DNA of 64,000 nt from Strigamia acuminata (Eukaryota > Arthropoda > Chilopoda > Geophilomorpha > Linotaeniidae), in contig OX442314.1 of NCBI GenBank assembly GCA_949358305.1, positions 24,731,060-24,795,059 on the forward strand, given 5' to 3'. This document shows, one piece after another, positions 26,501-35,500 of this stretch; the stretch's first letter is position 1, and every line of letters begins with the position of its first letter. The notes beneath the pieces were generated by a model. The model was not told where the DNA came from and searched no databases. It worked only from the letters and a program-made list of their open reading frames with translations. The position numbers were made by a program, and so were the translations under genes.

Positions 26501-29500
26501 GAATTGGCCGCCTCCATCGCTCCAACTCGCGAGGGGGAAGTGCTTACTGCGCCGCAAGACGATCCGTCTCCACCGTCGACTGTTGCTGCCCCTGCGTACA
26601 GATTGGCTCCTCCTGTGGCTGCGGCAGCTAAAGATGCTGCGCCGCAGTGCTCCGCCAGTGCAGCTGATCGCGAGACGTTGCGGACGATTTTGGACAAACA
26701 TAAACACGTTTCCCGCGACGAAATTGGCCGGTGCAACGTGGCACCGCCAGCGCTTGAAAAGGAATTGCATAATCGAACTGTAATTTCGCCTTCTCGCTCA
26801 ATTGAAGGGGATGAGCGTCATTCGGGCCCATTTGTTGTGCCTCAGAACTCCACTGAGATTCCGCCAATTGTTCAAGCTCAACCTCAACTCGCGGCTCCTG
26901 ACCAACCCCAGCCAAATATGCCTATTCCAATTCCTAACTCACCTCCGAGATTTCCTATTCCGTTGCTTCCTCCTCTTCCGCCGTCACCTCCTGCGCTTCA
27001 GTCCTTGCCTCAATTACCTGCGCAAGCAGCTCGCATTGTACGGCCAGCCAGGAAAAGAAAGCCAACGCGATTTTACGGTTTTCCAGTGAATTTAAATTAT
27101 GGATTGAGTTTGTAATTTGTTTAGTTGATTTGTTTTATTGTAATTCGATCTTAGTATGTTACATTTGTTTGTCATTACATTTTAATTATTTGTTTGTGTA
27201 ATTGCTCCCTTGGTTGGTTCCCAATTAAGGGGATGATGGAGTGTTCCGACTCCATTTTATTTTATCGTTATTTTGTGACGCGCCCGCTAACACGAGCGCC
27301 CCCTGTATTAATTCACGTATTAAATCACTTATGTTAATTTCCAACTAAGACATGGCTGCTTATTTCAACCACTCATAATTTCATCCACTTTCATCAATTA
27401 TTCGACGATAAGAACACATTACCTTGTGCAGAATTAAGTTAATTTTTCAGTAAAAATAGTTCACCAATAAATTTTCCACTACTGCAAACGACCGATGTAA
27501 AACTAAAGGTAAAAATTCAGATGGAGGATCTCTAGAATTGCCAGCACTTAGAGCATTATATACTGTATATTACAGAAGATTTCTATTCCTTCCATGTAAA
27601 GCCTGGTGTAGAGGTGGGATAATACTATGCTTTACACTAATGACGTGTTTCGTAATCAGAGAATCATAATTTGGATTGAAAACAACATGTTTGTGTCCTT
27701 AAACTCTCCTCGAAATTTGTCTCTTTGTCCTATGTAAGACAATCCAACAGGAAACTTTGTACACGAAGTAAAGAACACAGTTTATCTAACGCAGACTAAA
27801 GGGCATTGCTAAACTAAGATTTTAAAGGCGATAGCTAACATTACGTGAGTTTAGGCCTAGATAGGTAATGACGTGAGATCAATCTAATTTTCGTGTGGGA
27901 TTTAAATTAATTCTGTGGGGATTAAAAGAGTGCTGAAAATGAGTTTAAATGGATCACCTGTAAAGTTCTCCGTACATACGTTTAGTAGAACTTCCCATCT
28001 GCTATTTCAGTGTGCACTGAACAAATGTGATACACATTCACCATCTGTTGGTGGAATATTATAACTTTCTGCGGACAAATGGCGGCTCCCCATGACTTCG
28101 CGTAAGCTTATTGTTTGCATTTTTGACCGCAGAAAAACGTCGTTTTGTACCATTTTCAACAATAAAACACTCTCAAGGTTATTGTTGCAATTACATTTGC
28201 ATATATATTTTCTGGATGGCAAAATAAAATGTCGAAAAAATCAAAGTATCGATCAATGTGGGTGGGTGTTCTATAAAATTGAAGTTAGAATACGGTCTCC
28301 TTTGACATCGATATCAATAAAAGGCAATGGGTTGCTTCTTTCAAAAGTGAACTTGATGTCTGTGCAATATGGGTTCGTAAAGCTAAAATTTAGTCTGAAG
28401 AACGGAAGATTACAACCATTTAAACAATCATCAAAAGTTTTTTTTACCCAGGAAAGAGGTTCCGGGAATTTAGAAATGATTTCCTCTTCCAAATCACACT
28501 TTGATTGTGAAATGCACCCTATACACGTGCAATATAATGCACTAATCCAGCACAGAAATACAAAATAAAAATTACCGTATTTTACCGTTTAAGAGTCGCC
28601 CTCGAATTGTAGCCGCCATCAAATAGTAGCCGCAGCTGAGACACCAAGAATACCGTATTTTTGCAAAAGTACGGTATTGTTTCCGTATTTAACCTCACGA
28701 ACGATGGACGTACGCAGACTTTGTTTGTTACATTAAACAAATTTAACAAATGAAAAACCGAAATTGTAATTGCTGACAAAAATGACAGTTTTGTAGTCTG
28801 TCTTGACTAAATATTAAAACTGTAATGGAGCATGCAAAATAACGTAACCGTTGGTGTGTTGAGGTTTTACGTAACTGACTAGTTTATTCAAATAACATAT
28901 AGGTGACGCTGCCGAAAGGCAGTGTCACAAATTAACAAGATACATGTGACGTGCATTGGAGTGAAGATCACTCCATTTTGAATAAGAGCGGCGGCTCTTA
29001 ATCGATAAAATACGGTAATTATCTGAATCTGAAATTATTTTAAACCTAAAAAATATTAAAAAATAAAATAAAATCAACATTTTAGCAGACATAAAAAATT
29101 TACTGTTACAACTGGGTCGTTCAATAAATGCAAACCAAACATCATCATTCTAATTCCTTCTCAACTCTTCACTGTCTACCAACTGCAGTATCTCAAATAA
29201 CAATCTTCACCGTTCTCAAAACTGGAGCGTAAATGTATTAAATTATTCAACCTCCAGCTAAATAATTTTCAAGATTATTCATTTTCAACTCCTCACTTCA
29301 TTATCAAGAATAGAAAGCTCCAGATCCGCTAGAACAAACCATTGAATCATTGAAGAGTGAACTTTTCCCTCGCATATTAATAATCCCTCACTTTTTAAGC
29401 TTCAACGCTAAACCTAAGAAAATTAAATCCCTCAACAGTGCTTGAAAGCGCAACTCACCACTTTTTTTTTCCTAAAGTGCAATAAGCCTAGATTAAACCT

Positions 29501-32500
29501 TCTAACTCATCCTCGACTAGCAAAAAAATAATGTAGTTAGGGATAAAGGTTAACCCCTGAATTATACCAATATCCTTCTCTTGGTCTTGTATAGGCTTTT
29601 AGGATCATATTTTTCTTATGGAAAAACATATCTCCAGCAACTCATTTTTATTTAGTCTACTTGAGTAAGCATCAAATGATAACACAATTAACGTTGAAAC
29701 AACAGGATACCATTTTTTCTTGTTTTTTGTTGAATCAACATTTTTTTTTATTAAGAAAAAAATAAATAAATAAAAATAAATCATCTTTAATACCATTTAA
29801 TATATCTGTGACAGTTTTTTTTGACAACATATACGTAGCATTGAACATTTCAATTTATTTCATCATTTTTTTTCGGTTGCTGCTCATTATTAAATAAACT
29901 TAATCGAATTTTTGTGAGTGAATTGCGTTCCTCCAAACAGCCTTCACTTTTCTAAAGAAATGGATTTGTCAAATTTAAACAATAAAATAATGTAAAGTGG
30001 TTTTCCAAATGTGTTCCCTCGAATGTTTACATTTGTTTACAATATTTTCTGGCGTCTGTCCAGTAGGAATTTACAATTTTCTATAAAAAATAAATAAAAA
30101 AATTTTATTTTATTTTTTTTACTATCAATATTCGTTGAATGGCCAAAACTTCAGTGAAAATAAATTAAAAGTTCCGGTTTTTTTTTTGTTTTTTTTTTTA
30201 CAGATTACTTCTGAAGGGTTAAGTTTTAATGAACCGCCATCAATTACCCAAGCAATCCATTATTGTTCCTGGCACTCGCACGAACAGAGTTGTTGTTGTC
30301 ATTTGGCGTATGACCTGAGATTTGTTGTGGGAAATGACGAGGATTAAAACTCTGCACACTAGAAGTAATATTTTAAGAAACTGACTGCAGGGTTTGTAAT
30401 TTGTTGATTGTTGTGTGTTTATGTTGTTTTCCCTGCACATCAGAGCTTAGTAGCGTAAACTTATTGCAATAAATTGCCTTGCATTGCAACTTCAACTGAC
30501 AAATAACGCTGATCTTGTATCCTCATTATTAAACAGTGCATTGGAGTAAAACGGCAAACAAACGTTTGGTATTCGAAACGGCCATTTTTCAAAGACCACA
30601 ACTGGGACTGGGATGGCAAAAAAGAGTGTGCAACATGACGGCAGGGATTGTTTCGTTCAATAAAATCAACTCTGCAATAAACCCATTTTTCATAAAACAC
30701 ACGGGTGAATTTAAAGCTTCCGTTTCTATGGTTTTTGGTGTTTGTATTGTATATGACAAAAACTTGAAACAGATTTTGCTACATTTTGCGAGATTTTGTT
30801 ACATTTTGTAAGATTTTGCTACATTTTGTGAGATTTTACTACATTTTGTGCGATTTCACCTAAACTAGTGAACTAAATACCTAACAAAAGAGCGGAAAAA
30901 GCTGCACCAAAAACGTTTTTTAAACAACACTGCCCACAACTGATAATTAAAATATATTTAATTGAACAATGTAAAATTTTTTTGAGACACCCTTACTGTA
31001 GTAACCCTCCTTGTATTGTCAGGCCGGTTTTATTTGGGCCACCCAGTGCATAAGCATTAGAACGATTTAAAATCTGACATCTCCAATCTACAGTTCTCCC
31101 CATCCAGTATCTTAATATCAAGTTCATACAGCACATCCCCTTCTGCGCAGTTGATTTCCTAATTCAACTTGTTTATTTAGAAGCGTTAAGCTTAATATTA
31201 AGCATAATAATGTTAAAACAAAGTAAATAAACAACAATAAACTCATTAACAAAACTAATTTACAGCATGGTACCGAAATTTTGCTCCTTTATTTCCCTTG
31301 TGAGCAACAAGCTTGACAATCGCTGAGTTAAATGCATGTGCAGAATATGATGCGCAGTTTGAATTTCCCATCAAGATACCGGGTGTCAACTACAACTTTT
31401 GTGCAAGCCATTTTAAATTTAGCTGCAAAAACTGAAACCAAGCATAACTCCAATATGGAGTTTGTTTACGCAGAGCTAGCGCGAGACAAAATGGTACCAC
31501 AAGCAAAAATTTTTGGCGCCCTAAAAAAAAAAGAAAAAAAAAATTGCTTTACTTGTAGAATGCCGCCCCATGTGCCATGTAGCGCTTTCCTACTGCCTAA
31601 CCTAACATAAAACTAACCTAAAAAGGAATACATTTCTATTTCTCCACGGCCTAACCTAACCATTGTAGCGCTCCCTTAAATTTGGTGCCAAAGGCAACTT
31701 CTTGCTCCGCTTGTGCTAGTGGCACCCCTGTGTTTCCCCAGCTTTTAATGATGGCTTATGGGAGTATTTGGTATCCATTCTGTCTATAAAAACACTGAAA
31801 ACAGCAAAAACAGACATTTTAAGTTTAAATGGACCTATTGTTTTAGAAGTTTCAAATCTCTAAAACAAATATTTCCTGTAGAAGTTGAAAACTACATGTC
31901 GAAAATTACATTTTCATATTAAATAATGTCTTTAAATGTCCTATTATTAAACTAAATATACGTTTATTAAAAGTTTTAGTAATGTTAAAACCATTTCTTC
32001 AATTTAGTTCAAGCAGGCCTAATATTTCACGCCTTTTCCTCTTACGTAAACGGTTCATTTCAATTTTCAAATGTACAAAACAAAAGTTGCTTGCTTCTTG
32101 AATTGCCGTTTTAAATTGCAACAATTATTCTTCATTCTTAATGAAAATTTTTAGACACATTTAAAAAAGTTAAAAGAACCTAATGCACCTATTATTCAGA
32201 CCTGCAGTTCCAAGCGGCAATTCGAGACGACGGCACGATACGACACTCGAAAAAGAACTCCACGTTCAACAACTTTTTGCACTCACAAGTGCAAGTGCAA
32301 ATCCGTTACCGACCGGCTCCTCACTACCCCCAACCACCTATAGATCTTAAAACGGGAAATTATACTAAGGTCGAAATGAATGTGGCATTTACATGACTGT
32401 ATTGTCTTTCAGTTCAAATTACGAAATGTGCTTATGTGACATCACAAAAGTAGAGTAAAGCTAGGTTCGCACTTGTGTTCACACTAGACGCAACGCAAGA

Positions 32501-35500
32501 AAACTGACGCAACGCAAGCTGCTTGCGTCCAAAAATTCTTGACGTTGACGCCAATTCTTGCTTCAACTCCAAGTTGAAGTAAGCGATGCATCGCAAGGAA
32601 AGGTCTTGCAGCCAACCAATCATGATCGACTCCAACTCTCGTCGATTCACATCTGGTTGGCGAGACTTTGCCACATGCAAACAAGCTGCCATTTTCAGAT
32701 TCTGGAACTAGATCCAATTCCAGATTTCATTAAAACCATCTGATTGGCCAGACGCAACATTAATTGTTTCAGCTCTGTTCACACGTGGCCTACAGTGTGA
32801 ACAGACTGCGTTGCGTTTGACTAATTTCTCCTTGCGTATAGTGTGAACACAAGTGTGAACTTAGCTTTAGTCTTGAACTAGTTGGTAAAAAAAAATATTT
32901 TTACTAATAAATGACACTTTTCATCTAAAACCTGTGGAAAAACCTGTAGAAAAACTTGACAAAAACCTTTTACTGAAATTAGCTTCCTGTAGATCCGTAT
33001 TTCGCTGACTACGGTCAAAATGAAGAAGGTTAAATGCGTAAACTTAAATACGACTTAAGTCGTCCACGTACCTTTAAAATTTCCCAATAATTCTTTTCCA
33101 CTGAATAAAAAACGCATTTCCATAAGTATTTGGCAGCCAAAAATTAATTTGTCAACACTGAAATTGTTTTGTAAATTTTGCAGCCGTTTAAGGTCAACAG
33201 ACCAGACGTTTTCGCTCTTGTTGGGCTTCACTGTGCACAACATCAGTGCTGCGAACATCCTCTGCAGTCTACCAGAGAAGCAACGTCAGCACGAAGCGCT
33301 TCTTTTGTTGGCCCAGCATCCCACAAAGTGAAAAGGAAACTAATTTGTGATGTTTCTTTAAGATTAACATTTTTCCCTCCTTCCAAAAATTCAATTACAA
33401 TTTGCTTCTTCTATTCTTTTTTCAAATTAGCAACGGGTGAAATATAACACGCTTCATTCATGGATACTACCCCATTCAATGTTTTTACCCTTTCTTTACC
33501 AGAACGAGCGATTAATCACTCGAAAATCACTGCAAAACAAGAACCGAAAACTCTGCAATCGATTGTGCAGTGAAGCCCAACACAAAACGAACCAAAATAA
33601 AAATTTTCTTTTTCAATGAATGAGACTTTCAATCAGCTCGCCACAGCAAGACGCCCTTTATCCGCACGAAAACACACCCTCCGTCCACCCTCACAACCAC
33701 AACATAAATATTCATATTTCAGTCCACTTATCTAAATACAACTATTACATATCCCAAACAGGATCAACCAATCGAAAGCGTGTCGAATTCGCTCCGGATG
33801 GTCACCCATACAAATCCCCACAAGACATTCGGTTCCGCAGCTCCAATTCGACTTATCCGGACAAACAGACGACTACTTAATAAAAAGTACTCCGTAGACA
33901 ATTATGAACAAAAGCCTCATGCCATTAGGCTTCACGAGAGCATCCAGGAGAGTGGAGAGCGTATGGCGGCCATCGCCACCCTTTCAACAATAGAAACGTT
34001 TCATTTTTAAGACGTAGGACGATCAACTACAGGACTTCACATCTAGCACAATTTAATTGTTAGACTGTAATGCGATTCTGTATTGTGTTCGTGGCGCCTT
34101 CCGGCCGAAACGGTGCAAAATGACGTTATTTTGCGGGCAAATGGCGGACAACTGACACCCCGCGAAAAAACGCGTGCAAAGATCTTGGCTAATAAAATTG
34201 GACTGGGGATCAGGTCTCGGGCTAGACCGGGGGTAAAGGTCAAGCCCTCCCCCTGGAAAACTATTCAATTTTTGTGTGAAAAATTGAATCAAACTGACCA
34301 CCTCCTTGTACGTTTTGCAGATGCTAAGTACCGAAAAGACAAACAAGAAGAAAACAAGTAGTAAATATTAATTACCTGACTGATATGATCCAATCTGTCC
34401 TCCGAATGTTGGAGCGGAACTTGTAAGAACACAAGAGTGGTTTGCCCACATTGGTGCTGGTCACAGGGGGACTCTTGACATCCTCTTTGATTTCCACGGT
34501 CTTGTTGCATCTGTCACGGAAACGAGCTGAAACAGACAAATTAATTGATAATTTCTCGCTGCCTGTTATTATTCACTATCTCGCCACTGCCTCGTGTCGC
34601 GCCTACAGCCAGAATCACAACCGGACACGCGTTCTGAGAATGAAGAGTAAGTGCATCTTTGTTATCAGTGTGTGTCGTGCGCACAGAGGGACAGGGAGGG
34701 AGTTTATATCCGGCATAAGTAAATCGATATTGCATCCTGATATCTTCTCTTCATTATTGGAAAATGTATCCGTGAAGAGCGCGCGGCCTGTAATAAAAGT
34801 TCGGCGTCGGTCCGGCAGCTGCGATGCTGTTAATTGCCAAATCCCGAGAAATTAGCTCACTAAGCTGTGCAATTAATCATCCGATGCATGTTTCTTGACA
34901 AATTCCTTGCTTTATCATCATCATCATCACGGGATGCGATCGAACTTGTCTCTCCTCTCTTATCCCTCGCACCTGCCTTTAAAATTAAAACCCTTTCCGC
35001 AGCGTGTCATGGCGTTTGCTAATGCACCAAAACGTCCATTTGCACAGAAAATTGTTGCAGCGACAGCTTAAACCCGTTCCTATTTTGATTTATACGCGAC
35101 GAAAACTTTTAATAAATATCCGCTTCCGTTACAGCTCTTCGCTTCGAATCCGCTCTCGGGTTGCAATAGGCAGATGACAAGTGACACGATGATAATAATA
35201 ATAATAATAACATTTATAGAAAAAAAAAAAAAAAAAAAAAAAATGCAATTTGACGAGAAGCAGTTTGAAGAGCGAATTTGGATCAGGGAGTTGTCGAGCC
35301 ATCAAATAACAGTCGACTTCAACCTACGATCCCACGGCATGTGATGCGTGAATCGCCGTTGGGAGAAGCCAACTCAGCTGCCCCCGTTTTCCTACATCTT
35401 CACAAAAACCTTTCACTACAAATATTCGCCAAACATAGAGCCGGCGTGGCCGCTGGTAGAATACAAAATTCTAGTCTTATCAACAAAAATTTACAATCCA

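Larger units (their letters stand above)
24822..27421 (+). mobile_element. non-autonomous Gypsy-type LTR retrotransposon
   Basis: A 2600-bp element with two 185-bp LTRs, flanked by the 5-bp duplication CCTTG (24817-24821 and 27422-27426). A primer-binding-like site follows the left LTR and a purine tract precedes the right one. The single ORF carries Gag, zinc knuckles and protease, but reverse transcriptase, RNase H and the integrase core are absent, so it must depend on proteins from a full-length relative. It is antisense to the host gene inside intron 2. One mismatch between LTRs points to a recent insertion. Confidence 0.93.
14240..34375 (-). other. intron 2 of the CUB gene (about 20 kb)
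   Basis: A phase-2 intron, donor TCAG/GTAATT and acceptor TTTCTCAG. It contains a minisatellite near 15 kb, TIR elements of families A, B, D and F, a G-rich tract near 22.35 kb, a 31-bp minisatellite at 24.2-24.8 kb and a complete Gypsy-type element at 24822-27421. Parts not listed separately are AT-rich, with no exon I can support. The moderately GC-rich patch 22370-22620 could hide an unrecognised exon. Confidence 0.85.

Noticed and set aside
26222-26783. Frames of 119-182 codons overlapping the Gypsy-type ORF
   Set aside because: They are shadows of the Gag-protease frame and lack motifs of their own.
31598-31663. CCTAA repeats resembling the arthropod telomere TTAGG
   Set aside because: Only a few units in two short clusters; too little to call an interstitial telomere.
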